Positions 17,220 to 25,678 of a stretch of 56,079 nucleotides of DNA are shown one piece after another. Position 1 is the stretch's first letter, and each line of letters begins with the position of its first letter. Source of the stretch: Bacillota bacterium. GTDB taxonomy: Bacteria > Bacillota > Clostridia > Acetivibrionales > DTU013. A program made the position numbers and the translations under genes. Location: assembly GCA_023435925.1 (NCBI GenBank), contig JAEZLF010000125.1, forward strand, positions 1 to 56,079, read 5' to 3'. The notes below the pieces were generated by a model. It worked only from the letters and a program-made list of their open reading frames with translations, did not search any database and was not told where the DNA came from.

Positions 17220-18599
17220 ATGTCAACTGCTATTAAACCGCCGGAACGTGTATTAAATATTATGAGGGCTTTTTGGGAAAACGGTTATGATGCTTATGCC
17301 GTCGGGGGTTGTATCAGGGATTCTGTTCTTGGCAGAGAGCCCAAGGATTGGGACATCACAACCAATGCACTGCCTTCGGCAGTAAAGACTTTATTTGAAA
17401 AGACCGTTGATACCGGGCTGAAGCATGGTACTGTTACCGTAGTTTTCCAGGGGGAAGCCTATGAAGTCACCACCTTTCGAATCGATGGTGTTTATGAGGA
17501 TGGCCGGCATCCCAGCTATGTGGAATTTACCGGAAAGCTGGAGGAAGACCTGCGCCGCAGAGATTTTACCATGAATGCCATGGCGTGGAATGAGGAAAAG
17601 GGCATCGTTGATCCATTCGGAGGCAGGGAAGATATATCAGCCGGGATGATCCGGGCAATTGGCGAACCGGCTGACAGATTCCGGGAGGACGCACTGCGGA
17701 TGCTCAGAGCGGTAAGATTTGCCGCTCAGTTGGGGTTTGAAATTCATCCACGTACAATGGAGGCTATTTGTAAAAACTGTAAGCTCATTAACAATGTCAG
17801 CAGTGAAAGAATCCGGGAAGAACTAAATGGAATTATGACAGCGGAAGATCCTATGAAACTGGTGTTATTGAGAGAAGCAGGGATGATGCAGTTAATATTA
17901 CCGGAGCTGGAGGTGTGTTTTGCCACGCCTCAGAACAATCCGCACCATGTTTTTAATGTAGGCGAGCATACATTGCGTTCTGTTGCAGCTATTGAAAATG
18001 ACAAATGCCTGAGATGGGCAATGCTGCTTCATGATACCGGAAAAGCAGTAACCCGTACTACGGATGAGAAAGGCATTGACCACTATTACGGGCATCCTGC
18101 AAAAAGCATGGAAATCGCAGAAGCCGTTATGAAAAGACTGAGATTTGATAACAAGAGTATGGAAAGAATCATACGACTGATTCGATTTCATGACAGAGAT
18201 ATTCTCCCTCAGCCCAAAGCAGTTGCTAAGGCTGTCAGTGTGGTAGGAGACGATATTTTTATCGATCTGTTGAAGATAAAAAGGGCGGACAAAGCTGCGC
18301 AAAATCCATCCGATTTACAGAAGGGCATCGAATATATCGATACAATTGAGCGCATATATATCGGACTGAAGGCGGATCACTACTGTCTGTCTTTAAGAGA
18401 TCTTGCTATTGACGGCAGGGATCTGGTTGCATTGGGTTTTCAGGAAGGGAAAGAGATTGGCAGGATGCTGAAATTTCTTTTTGAGAAGGTTCTGGAGGAT
18501 CCGGCTTTCAATGAAAAAGAGAGACTGAAAGAATTGGCAGCTAGAGTCTACTGTGATAAAATATCCTCAAATTTGACAAAAAATATAGAAGGAAGGTAA
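17220..18599 (+). CDS. cca: CCA-adding tRNA nucleotidyltransferase (class II) with HD domain
   Basis: 459 residues. The head domain has VGGCIRDSVLGREPKDWDI, with the Gly-Gly and DxD residues that bind metal and nucleotide, and the EEDLRRRDFTMNAMAW motif follows. Residues near 290-300 hold an HD phosphohydrolase motif (MLLHDTGKAVTRTTD), as in Clostridium and E. coli type enzymes. It adds or repairs the 3' CCA end of tRNAs. Several starts are in frame (GTG 17145, ATG 17205, 17214, 17220). I prefer 17220 because GGAAAGG lies 7 bases upstream and homologues begin about this far from the VGG motif. The CE7 esterase gene starts 5 bases after the stop, so the two are probably co-transcribed. Confidence 0.93.
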   Translation: MSTAIKPPERVLNIMRAFWENGYDAYAVGGCIRDSVLGREPKDWDITTNALPSAVKTLFEKTVDTGLKHGTVTVVFQGEAYEVTTFRIDGVYEDGRHPSYVEFTGKLEEDLRRRDFTMNAMAWNEEKGIVDPFGGREDISAGMIRAIGEPADRFREDALRMLRAVRFAAQLGFEIHPRTMEAICKNCKLINNVSSERIREELNGIMTAEDPMKLVLLREAGMMQLILPELEVCFATPQNNPHHVFNVGEHTLRSVAAIENDKCLRWAMLLHDTGKAVTRTTDEKGIDHYYGHPAKSMEIAEAVMKRLRFDNKSMERIIRLIRFHDRDILPQPKAVAKAVSVVGDDIFIDLLKIKRADKAAQNPSDLQKGIEYIDTIERIYIGLKADHYCLSLRDLAIDGRDLVALGFQEGKEIGRMLKFLFEKVLEDPAFNEKERLKELAARVYCDKISSNLTKNIEGR

Positions 18600-18604
18600 T
18601 GAAT

Positions 18605-19564
18605 ATGCCCATAGTTGATATGCCGCTCGAAAAACTGAAGCTGTATCAGGGTATCAACCCGAGACCTGAGGATTTCGATGAATATTGGGATTCTGCGCTG
18701 CGTGAAATGCGCGCGGTCAACCCTCAGATCGAATTGGTGCCAAGTCATTTTAAAGTGCCCTTTGCTGAGTGCTTCGATCTCTATTTTACAGGTGTGGGAG
18801 GCGCAAGAATTCACGCCTTATATGCCAGACCAAAGGGGAGCTCGGGTCCTCATCCGGCAGTACTCCAATTTCATGGATATACTGGAAATGCAGGCGACTG
18901 GCAGGATAAAATGAGCTATGTTGCGATGGGCTTCTCGGTTGCCGCACTGGATTGCCGCGGTCAGGGAGGGTATTCCCAAGATGTTGGAGGTATAAAGGGA
19001 AATACCTATAAAGGACATATCATTCGAGGCCTTGATGATGCAAAGGAAAAGATGCTTTTCAGGGACATTTTCCTGGATACTGCCCAGCTGGCGGACATTG
19101 TCATGAATATGCCGGAAGTAGATGCAGACAGAGTCGGAGCATTGGGCGGGTCCCAGGGCGGTGCGCTGACACTGGCGTGTGCCAGCCTTGAACCAAGAAT
19201 CAAGCGGCTTGCACCGGTATATCCTTTCCTCAGCGATTATAAAAGAGTGTGGGAAATGGATCTGGCCAAGGATGCGTACGAAGAAATACGCACCTACTTC
19301 AGACAGTTTGACCCCACTCATGACAGAGAGGACGAAATTTTTACGAAACTGGGATACATCGATATTCAAAACCTGGTTAAAAGAATAAAAGGCGAGGTGC
19401 TTATGGCAACTGGTCTGATGGACACGATCTGCCCGCCGTCCACCCAGTTCGCAGCGTATAACAAAATTGAATCTAAAAAGAACATGGTAATCTATCCCGA
19501 TTTCGGGCATGAATGGCTACCTGGCTTTGCAGACAAGACCTTTCTGTTTATGGCGGAATTGTGA
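18605..19564 (+). CDS. Acetyl xylan esterase / cephalosporin-C deacetylase family (CE7)
   Basis: 319 residues, the CE7 norm. The N-terminus MPIVDMPLEKLKLY is typical. The catalytic Ser is in GGSQGGAL, the Asp in GLMDTICPPS and the His in DFGHEW, and the family RGQ motif is seen as DCRGQGG. CE7 enzymes remove acetyl groups from short xylo-oligosaccharides in the cytoplasm. No signal peptide is present. I prefer the ATG at 18605 (GGAAGG 8 bases upstream) over the ATG at 18599, which overlaps the cca stop and lies only 2 bases from the site. It is probably co-transcribed with cca, a pairing without an obvious functional link. Confidence 0.92.
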   Translation: MPIVDMPLEKLKLYQGINPRPEDFDEYWDSALREMRAVNPQIELVPSHFKVPFAECFDLYFTGVGGARIHALYARPKGSSGPHPAVLQFHGYTGNAGDWQDKMSYVAMGFSVAALDCRGQGGYSQDVGGIKGNTYKGHIIRGLDDAKEKMLFRDIFLDTAQLADIVMNMPEVDADRVGALGGSQGGALTLACASLEPRIKRLAPVYPFLSDYKRVWEMDLAKDAYEEIRTYFRQFDPTHDREDEIFTKLGYIDIQNLVKRIKGEVLMATGLMDTICPPSTQFAAYNKIESKKNMVIYPDFGHEWLPGFADKTFLFMAEL

Positions 19565-19673
19565 TATATTGGCGGGTGAAGATAAGCAAATCCGTGAGAT
19601 TATCCATGTTGAGACACCTCATTGATGGATGGTACGAGTAGTATGAGATATTATAACCTGGAATTATGACCTG

Positions 19674-19701
19674 TTGACAATGAAATTCCAAATGATACAA
19701 T
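19674..19701 (+). promoter_or_regulatory. Sigma-A-like promoter upstream of fabI
   Basis: TTGACA at 19674-19679 and TACAAT at 19696-19701 with a 16-base spacer; the first base of the transcript would be near 19708, leaving a leader of about 135 bases. The rest of the 279-base gap between the esterase and fabI holds nothing I recognise. Confidence 0.7.
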
Positions 19702-19843
19702 AGAGAAATGAGGGCTATAATACTTCATATGCAACCGGCATATTTATCTATTAGCTGTTGATAATAAAACACGGTCAAGCAGGTGAAGGCTAAGATAACA
19801 AGTGCCGTCAGAAGGCTAAACCGATGAAAGGAATGATACGGAA

Positions 19844-20614
19844 ATGGGAGATTTGCTTAAGGGAAAAAATATCATCGTCATGGGGGTCAGAAACAAATGG
19901 AGCATTGCCTGGGGGATTGCAGTTTCAGCCCACAGGGAGGGCGCTTCACTCATATTTACATACCAGGGAGAACGCGAGAAAGAGGGAGTGGAACAGCTGG
20001 CTAAAGAGCTGGGCGATGTTTCAACATCTCAACTGGATGTTACTTCAGATAATGACATAGACACCTTTTTTGATGAAGTCAAGAATAAATTTGGAGTAAT
20101 CCATGGTCTGGTGCATGCTATTGCATTTGCCAAGAGAGAAGATCTGCAGGACAGTTTTGTCAATACCTCCAGAGACGGATTTGCTCTTGCGCTGGATATC
20201 AGTGCATATTCACTGGTTGCTGTAGGCAGAAAGGCAAGAGACCTGATGACAGAGGGTGGCAGTATTGTTACACTGACTTATATGGGATCGGAAAAGGCCT
20301 TCACAGGGTATAATGTCATGGGCGTGGCAAAGGCTGCTCTTGAAGCCAGTGTGATGTATATGGCCAATGACATGGGGCATCTGGGCATCAGGGTGAACGC
20401 TATATCTGCGGGAGCCGTCAAGACACTTTCTGCCAAAGGCGTGAAGGATTTCGGCTCTATTTTGGAAGCAACGAAGCAAAGAGCTCCGCTTAGAAAAAAC
20501 GTAGAGCTTTCGGAGTTGGGTGATACTGCAGTATTTCTTTTGAGCAGCATGTCCAACGGAATTACCGGTGAAGTGATCCATGTGGATAGCGGTATGCATA
20601 TTGTAGGAATCTAA
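19844..20614 (+). CDS. fabI: Enoyl-[acyl-carrier-protein] reductase (NADH), FabI type
   Basis: 256 residues, the usual FabI length. It reduces trans-2-enoyl-ACP in the last step of each round of fatty acid elongation. The FabI-specific N-terminus GKNIIVMGVRNKWSIAWGIA, and the catalytic Tyr and Lys in the wider Y-x6-K pattern (AFTGYNVMGVAKAALE) separate it from ordinary SDRs. The end IHVDSGMHIVGI is also typical. The ATG follows AAAGGAATGATACGGAA. It is a stand-alone gene outside a fab cluster, with its own promoter. FabI is the target of triclosan. The last four codons take part in a short degenerate repeat that continues past the stop (see 20603-20670). Confidence 0.95.
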   Translation: MGDLLKGKNIIVMGVRNKWSIAWGIAVSAHREGASLIFTYQGEREKEGVEQLAKELGDVSTSQLDVTSDNDIDTFFDEVKNKFGVIHGLVHAIAFAKREDLQDSFVNTSRDGFALALDISAYSLVAVGRKARDLMTEGGSIVTLTYMGSEKAFTGYNVMGVAKAALEASVMYMANDMGHLGIRVNAISAGAVKTLSAKGVKDFGSILEATKQRAPLRKNVELSELGDTAVFLLSSMSNGITGEVIHVDSGMHIVGI

Positions 20615-20670
20615 TAGAACTATGGCGGGTATATCACAGGAATCTGGCAGGACTATGTAAGGAATCTAGC
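20603..20670 (+). repeat. Degenerate repeat spanning the fabI stop codon
   Basis: The word AGGAATCT occurs at 20605 (inside fabI), 20638 and 20660, steps of 33 and 22 bases. The 22-base segments starting at 20603 and 20636 agree at 16 positions, including ACTATG at their ends. The first unit contains the stop codon. Confidence 0.6.
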
Positions 20671-20724
20671 TTGATTTTGTGATACAATAGTGCTACATAA
20701 TGTTTATCCGAAAGGAAGATTTAT

Positions 20725-21471
20725 ATGGAAGAATTGTTTGTACGTGGAAAAACCCTGGCAGAGGCGTACCACCGTTCTATCACAGAGTTGTACAAGCATG
20801 GTGAGCTTAGTGATTGCCCGGACTATAACCAAAAGCAAAAGGAATGCAGTATGACCATATTTGTGGAGGAACCGTTAGCCGAACCCATGATCAGTAAACT
20901 GTTTATTGGAGGACATACGGATCTGGAGCAGTACCGGCAGGAAATGCTGGATGGCATACTGGATTTTAAAATCGGTCATGGGTGGGATTATACGTATCAC
21001 AACAGGATCGCGGAGCAGCTCCCTTTTATTTATGAGGAACTGAGACGTAACCCGGACAGCAGAAGAGCTGTTGTTGATGTGCGGGACTGGCGCAAGGACA
21101 CGAGCCACGGTAACACCAGCCCGGCCTGTCTGCAGCACATGCAGTTTTTTATCCGGGATTCAAAAATGCACATGAAAGTGCTGATGAGAAGCAATGATGC
21201 TCCTGAGGCCACATTTATGAACATGTTTGCGTTCATCATGCTGCAAAAAAGGGTAGCGGATACCCTTGGCGTTGAGATGGGCACATATACCCACAGAGCG
21301 AATTCCTTCCATTGCTATGAAAAGGATTTCAAATTGATGGAAAGTTACATGAGAGGTATTGAAAGCGGTGAGGACATCACTTACGAGTATGAAGGCTTCT
21401 ACAAGGAACTGATGGAGGAAGCCAGACCGGCAATTGAGGCTAAGGTGAAGCAGCTGAAGGAAAACATGTAA
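20725..21471 (+). CDS. Thymidylate synthase / dCMP hydroxymethylase superfamily protein
   Basis: 248 residues, shorter than E. coli ThyA (264). The core is conserved: NPDSRRAVV (the Arg pair), catalytic Cys in SPACLQHMQFF, RSND with the equivalent of Asp169, the Asn equivalent to Asn177 in FMNMFAF, and SFHCY with the His and Tyr that bind dUMP. The residue before RSND is Met where E. coli ThyA has Gln165. Keeping Asn at the 177 position favours dUMP over dCMP as substrate. The N-terminal third lacks the usual ThyA folate/phosphate loop sequence and resembles shorter archaeal-type enzymes. The ATG has AAAGGAAG upstream. A GATACAAT -10-like box lies at 20681-20688. Confidence 0.8.
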   Translation: MEELFVRGKTLAEAYHRSITELYKHGELSDCPDYNQKQKECSMTIFVEEPLAEPMISKLFIGGHTDLEQYRQEMLDGILDFKIGHGWDYTYHNRIAEQLPFIYEELRRNPDSRRAVVDVRDWRKDTSHGNTSPACLQHMQFFIRDSKMHMKVLMRSNDAPEATFMNMFAFIMLQKRVADTLGVEMGTYTHRANSFHCYEKDFKLMESYMRGIESGEDITYEYEGFYKELMEEARPAIEAKVKQLKENM

Positions 21472-21514
21472 CGAGGCCAAGATGTCCACCGCCTTGTTGA
21501 AACACTGCTGAGGC

Positions 21515-21640
21515 TGGTCGATGACTTTGTCATCTGCTCGCCCATGCATCCCGGGTAAGAAAATTTTTCTCCTAAGCGTAATTTGCGAAGCAGATTATCG
21601 CCTAAACGAAAAATTTTCTATGAACCGAAGTGTTATAACG
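21515..21640. repeat. Dispersed palindromic element, copy A
   Basis: Two parts. First is a GC-rich module (GGCTGGTC at 21514, then TGCTCGCCCATGCATCC ending at 21551). Next is an AT-rich imperfect palindrome at 21558-21619, with arms AGAAAATTTTTC / GAAAAATTTTCT and an inner pair GCGTAATTTGC / GCAGATTATCGC around a 3-base loop. It is followed by AACCGAAGTGTTATA. The same order of parts recurs at 51123-51283. It occupies most of the 292-base convergent gap between the thymidylate synthase-like gene and the PLP enzyme gene. Confidence 0.75.
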
Positions 21641-21682
21641 AAATCCGATGGATCATAGCTGCGCCGGAAAGCGTGGCAGCAT

Positions 21683-21736
21683 AAAAAACGAGGCTGTTGC
21701 ATCAGCGGTTGAAAAACTACCGGTGCACAGCCTCAT
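21683..21736 (-). terminator. Terminator of the PLP-dependent acyltransferase gene
   Basis: Read on the minus strand, GAGGCTGTGCA pairs with TGCAACAGCCTC and is followed by GTTTTTT. The stem encloses a loop of about 25 bases that can itself pair in part. Confidence 0.75.
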
Positions 21737-21763
21737 TTGTATTTTCCTCACATGTACTGCGGC

Positions 21764-22951
21764 TTATTCTTTTAGCTTGCTGAACACCTTACGGAAGGCT
21801 TCCAGCGTATAATCCAGCTGCTCCTTGGTGTGTGTAGCAGTATAGCTGGTTCTGATCCTGCATTGTCCGGGTTTGACTGCCGGCGAAACAACAGGATTTA
21901 CATAAACCCCTTCTTCGCGCAGCATTTTTGTCACAACAAGAGTCGGTTCGTTCTCATATGTCATAACAGGCACAATGGGGGTGATATCACTGTTGGATTC
22001 ATAAATCGGTATACCAAGCTTCTTAAAGCCCTGACGCATGTAAGAAGAAATTTCACCAAGCTTTCTGATCCTTTCCGGCTCCGATTGAATAATATCAAGA
22101 GCGGCAATGGCTGACGCTGCGTTGGAGGGTGGAATGGAAGCAGAAAATATAAACGGTCTGGAATTGTGCTTGATATAGTCAATGACATCCTGTTTTGCGG
22201 CAACAAATCCACCAAGGCTTGCCAAAGATTTACTGAAGGTGCTCATGATCAGATCTACCTCATCCTCCAGCCCAAAATGCTCTGCAGTACCTCTTCCGTG
22301 TTCACCAAGTACGCCGAAGGAATGGGCATCGTCCACCATGACTCTGGCCCCGTACTTTTTAGCCAGCTTGACAATGGAGGGGAGGTCCGCAATATCACCT
22401 TCCATACTGAATATTCCATCCACGATAATGAGCTTGCCATGATTATCGTCAGCCTTATTCAGCAGCCTCTCCAATTCATCCATGTTATTGTGGTCAAACT
22501 TAAGGGTTTTTGCGAAGCTCAGTCTGCAGGCATCTACAATACTTGCATGGTTTTCGCTGTCACAGAATATGTAATCGTTTCTGCCGGCGATGGCAGTAAT
22601 AATGCCCAGATTTGTCTGAAAGCCTGTACTGAAGGTCAGTGCAGCATCCTTTTTAACAAAAGCAGCCAGCTTCTTTTCCAATTCGAGGTGGAGTGTAAGG
22701 GTTCCGTTGAGGAATCTTGATCCGGAACAACCGGAACCAAACTTTTCTACAGCTTCAATAGCTGCCTTCTTTACTCTTGGATCAGAGGTGAGTCCTAAAT
22801 AATTGTTTGAACCGACCATTACAGTCTTGATGCCTTCGATCACTACTTCAGTATCCTGTCCTGTTTCAAGGGCATGGAAATAAGGGTATAATCCCGCAGC
22901 CAAAACCTCTTTGTAGTCTTTGTAGTCAAAGCACTTTTCGAAAATATCCAT
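21764..22951 (-). CDS. PLP-dependent alpha-oxoamine synthase, serine palmitoyltransferase-like
   Basis: 395 residues. Enzymes of this family join an amino acid to an acyl-CoA or acyl-ACP with loss of CO2. The PLP lysine is Lys241 (STFSKSLASLGGF); Asp208 and His210 (VDDAH) and His135 (ENHASIVD) complete the site. The segments FGSGCSGSRFLNGTL, CDSENHASIVDACRLSF and HNSRPFIFSASIPP are, from memory, much closer to Bacteroidetes serine palmitoyltransferase than to Kbl (glycine C-acetyltransferase) or BioF. No threonine dehydrogenase gene, Kbl's usual partner, is adjacent. An SDR gene is divergent and a GT-B gene lies beyond it, which suggests lipid synthesis. Automatic pipelines would likely name it glycine C-acetyltransferase or 8-amino-7-oxononanoate synthase. 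The substrate is inference. Confidence 0.82.
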   Translation of the reverse strand: MDIFEKCFDYKDYKEVLAAGLYPYFHALETGQDTEVVIEGIKTVMVGSNNYLGLTSDPRVKKAAIEAVEKFGSGCSGSRFLNGTLTLHLELEKKLAAFVKKDAALTFSTGFQTNLGIITAIAGRNDYIFCDSENHASIVDACRLSFAKTLKFDHNNMDELERLLNKADDNHGKLIIVDGIFSMEGDIADLPSIVKLAKKYGARVMVDDAHSFGVLGEHGRGTAEHFGLEDEVDLIMSTFSKSLASLGGFVAAKQDVIDYIKHNSRPFIFSASIPPSNAASAIAALDIIQSEPERIRKLGEISSYMRQGFKKLGIPIYESNSDITPIVPVMTYENEPTLVVTKMLREEGVYVNPVVSPAVKPGQCRIRTSYTATHTKEQLDYTLEAFRKVFSKLKE

Positions 22952-23249
22952 CGTTCAGTAATCTCTCCTTCTCTATATGAGTAAATACCGATTCTTCATT
23001 GAATGAACTTATTCTACCACATAAATGGGAATAAGTACATAAGTCTGCTTCCCGGCAAAGCGTTACGGGAAATATTACGTATTGCCGGCTGGGATGTCTG
23101 CTGGGAATCCGATACTGTGGTAAATCCAGTGCTGCCGGTACCTGATTAGTTAATGAGTTAACACATGCCCGGATATCCGATATTTGGCAGAGTACCAGAC
23201 ATGTGATAAAATAGATTGAGGGAAAATACCAGCTCTTCCGGAGGTATAT

Positions 23250-24083
23250 ATGAGTATGTATTATGGTAAGGTTGTATTGGTGACGGGAGCTTCGTCCGGG
23301 ATTGGAAAGTCTGTTGCGGAGTATCTGGCCCAGAGGGGCTATAAGGTTTACGGTACCTCGAGAAAAGTACAGACGGGTGTGCTGATGGATAAGGGATCAG
23401 CCGGTTTTGTCCATATGCTGCAGATGGACGTATGCAGTGAGGAGTCCGTCAAGGCTGCGGTGGAACAGGTGCTTGAAGCCGAAGGGGAGCTGGGAATCGT
23501 GATTAACAATGCAGGAATGGGGATTGCCGGGTCTGTGGAGGACACTTCGCCACAAGAGGCATTTTTGCAGCTTGATACGAACTTTTTTGGTGTTCACCGG
23601 GTGATCAGGCATGTATTGCCTTCCATGAGGAAAAGAGGCAGGGGCCTTATTATCAACATGTCCTCTGTTGGCGCTGTATTTCCAATACCATACCAATCCA
23701 TGTATGTGGCAAGTAAGGCTGCAATGGAAGGCATGAGCGGTTCTCTGCGAAATGAGCTCAGACCCTTCGGAATAAAGGTAGCTCTGGTGGAGCCGGGCGA
23801 TACGAGGACCGGTTTTACAGGCAGCAGAGTATTTGTTAAGGCAGGAGATGACAGTTCAGCTTATGCAGAATATGGCAAGCGGTCTATAGCCGTCATGGAG
23901 CGAGACGAATCCAATGGGCCTGAGCCGGTTGTTGTAGCAAAGGTAATTGAAAAGATAATCAGACGAAGGAATCCTCCTGTATGTGTGGCAGTTGGAATAC
24001 AATATAAGCTGATGGTCTTTTTAAAGAGATTGGTACCCAGGAGGCTGGAGGCATTTATCGTGTCAAAGCTTTACGAGGGCTAA
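23250..24083 (+). CDS. Short-chain dehydrogenase/reductase (SDR)
   Basis: 277 residues. The nucleotide-binding TGASSGIGK is at 12-20, NNAG follows near 92, and catalytic Ser and YxxxK are in SSVGA and YVASK near 152. Classical SDR with a C-terminal extension of about 45 residues that is hydrophobic and basic (QYKLMVFLKRLVPRRLEAF), as in SDRs that reduce membrane-bound lipids such as 3-ketosphinganine or retinol. The ATG at 23250 has CCGGAGG 6 bases upstream. It is divergent from the PLP enzyme gene and convergent with the GT-B gene. A lipid keto-group substrate is a reasonable guess from neighbours; the sequence alone shows only an oxidoreductase. Confidence 0.85.
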   Translation: MSMYYGKVVLVTGASSGIGKSVAEYLAQRGYKVYGTSRKVQTGVLMDKGSAGFVHMLQMDVCSEESVKAAVEQVLEAEGELGIVINNAGMGIAGSVEDTSPQEAFLQLDTNFFGVHRVIRHVLPSMRKRGRGLIINMSSVGAVFPIPYQSMYVASKAAMEGMSGSLRNELRPFGIKVALVEPGDTRTGFTGSRVFVKAGDDSSAYAEYGKRSIAVMERDESNGPEPVVVAKVIEKIIRRRNPPVCVAVGIQYKLMVFLKRLVPRRLEAFIVSKLYEG

Positions 24084-24109
24084 CCCAAAGAACATTGTTA
24101 AAAGACACA

Positions 24110-25423
24110 CTACCGGAGCAGTGGATTATAGAACCTCTCCATGGTTCCTGTTTCAAGCACCTCTGCAATTCTAGCTGCGCCCAGCTTCCTTGCGTAAAGG
24201 AAGCCATCCCATGCTGCCAGTGAAAGCTTGCCATCCAAGATATAATCCTGTAACCACTCGCTGCAATATTGGGGATCACCCTGATGAAGACCTGCACCAA
24301 GATCTCTGATCCACCGTTGGTTGAAAACTTCATGAGGGCCGATGGGAGGGGCAATGATGATGGGTATGCCAAGCCCACAATAAAAGGACAGCTCTGATGG
24401 TTTGGTCCATAGAATATCGGTATCCCTCAGGATTTCATTGAATGCATGGAAATATTGATTTTTGTCATTACTATATAGAATCCGGATTCCGTCTGTTGAT
24501 GTCAGCCCGTCTCTTTTGAGCAGCTTTTCAAAATACACCTTTACTTCTTTTCTGTGGGAGGCAACCAGATTCAACTTTATTTTACCTTTCTTTATTGACT
24601 TGGCAAGACTTTTGATCACACCATCTGCAATTTCAGCCTGAGCACCTGCGCCGCCAACCGCATAGGTTAATGTAATAGGAGAAGCCTCTGCTTCGGGATT
24701 CCAATATTCACCCAGGTAATGCCTGACCTCTTCACCGTGAATGGTTCTGAAACGCTTTGTAGGGTCAAGGCGGATCAATCTTTTTGCCAGATCGTGGCGA
24801 AGGATGTTCATATTGTTTTGGCCGATGTTTTCCTGTGGGAGAGGAAAACCGGTGAGGAAAATCCGTTCATTAGGCACACCGTACTCCATGAGACGCCGCA
24901 TGGCGTTGCCGCAGGGGGCAAAGTAAACAATTCTGCTTTGATCAGGCTTCTCAGCAACCCAGACACGGTTGATATCTGCATCACAAATGATACAGTATAC
25001 AGGAAGGTCTGTAAGCTGCTCGGCAGCGATTGCTGCAGCATAGAATGAGGTAATAACAGGCAGCCTTTTTGATTCGAGCATCCTGCTCATACCGTTACCC
25101 ATTCCGCCTCTTATCAGCATATAGAGCGATTTTACCTGAAGAGAAGGTCTGGATTGATCGCGGCGCGGGTAATAGGGTGTAATATTCTGAAGCTTTTCAA
25201 GCAGATTGAACAGGGATGGACCGATGAGAGGTAATTGTCTGGTGCGTGAAAGCGTCTCATAGGAGCTTCTGAAAACTTCCCAAAGCATCCTTTCTTTTCT
25301 GTGTGTCATCTGATTTTCCCCAAAAAGATGTATTCCGTCAAATGCAATGCTTTTTAACGGGTATGTAGCCCTTTGATGACCCAGTCCCATATTGGCCGAT
25401 ATGATCCATGCTTTGCTGTCCAT
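24110..25423 (-). CDS. GT-B glycosyltransferase-like protein (MurG / MGDG synthase-like)
   Basis: 437 residues. The N-terminus has IISANMGLGHQRATYPL, resembling the SxGxGH loop of the MGDG synthase/MurG group, and the C-terminal half has a donor-binding stretch ILWTKPSELSFYCGLGIPII followed by GPHEVFNQRWI. The middle contains ITLTYAVGGAGAQAE, a typical start of the second Rossmann domain. The likely reaction is transfer of a sugar from a nucleotide sugar to a lipid at the inner membrane face. The acceptor is unknown. The ATG has GGAGG 9 bases upstream. It ends 27 bases from the SDR stop on the opposite strand. The assignment is by motif; I cannot place it in a numbered GT family with certainty. 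Confidence 0.7.
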   Translation of the reverse strand: MDSKAWIISANMGLGHQRATYPLKSIAFDGIHLFGENQMTHRKERMLWEVFRSSYETLSRTRQLPLIGPSLFNLLEKLQNITPYYPRRDQSRPSLQVKSLYMLIRGGMGNGMSRMLESKRLPVITSFYAAAIAAEQLTDLPVYCIICDADINRVWVAEKPDQSRIVYFAPCGNAMRRLMEYGVPNERIFLTGFPLPQENIGQNNMNILRHDLAKRLIRLDPTKRFRTIHGEEVRHYLGEYWNPEAEASPITLTYAVGGAGAQAEIADGVIKSLAKSIKKGKIKLNLVASHRKEVKVYFEKLLKRDGLTSTDGIRILYSNDKNQYFHAFNEILRDTDILWTKPSELSFYCGLGIPIIIAPPIGPHEVFNQRWIRDLGAGLHQGDPQYCSEWLQDYILDGKLSLAAWDGFLYARKLGAARIAEVLETGTMERFYNPLLR

Positions 25424-25610
25424 AATACAGTGCCTCCGAGGTAATCAAAATTTACACCAATATTCTACCAGAATATGACGCAATGAGAAAGATGGGAACA
25501 TTACAAATATCGGAATCGATTTATTTTGTATAAGTCTGAACAATGTAAATAGAAAAGTAACGTTTTGTGATTTTATAGTATGAAATAGATCATTTGAGTA
25601 AGAATAATAC

Positions 25611-25648
25611 TTGAACAACGTCCACAGCCCCCCAATGACGTTGTTCAA
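25611..25648. repeat. Perfect 12-bp stem hairpin
   Basis: TTGAACAACGTC pairs exactly with GACGTTGTTCAA across a 14-base C-rich loop. It lacks a T run, so it is not a standard terminator. It begins the repeat-rich 414-base gap (25424-25838) between the glycosyltransferase gene and the spoVA-type operon. The first 190 bases of the gap hold nothing I recognise. Confidence 0.8.
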
Positions 25649-25678
25649 TCGCCACGCAAATGCGGGGCGCGAAAGCGT

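Noticed and set aside
21764..22951. Naming the PLP enzyme Kbl (glycine C-acetyltransferase) or BioF
   Set aside because: Active-site neighbourhood motifs look closer to serine palmitoyltransferase, and no tdh or bio genes are adjacent; the name is left open.
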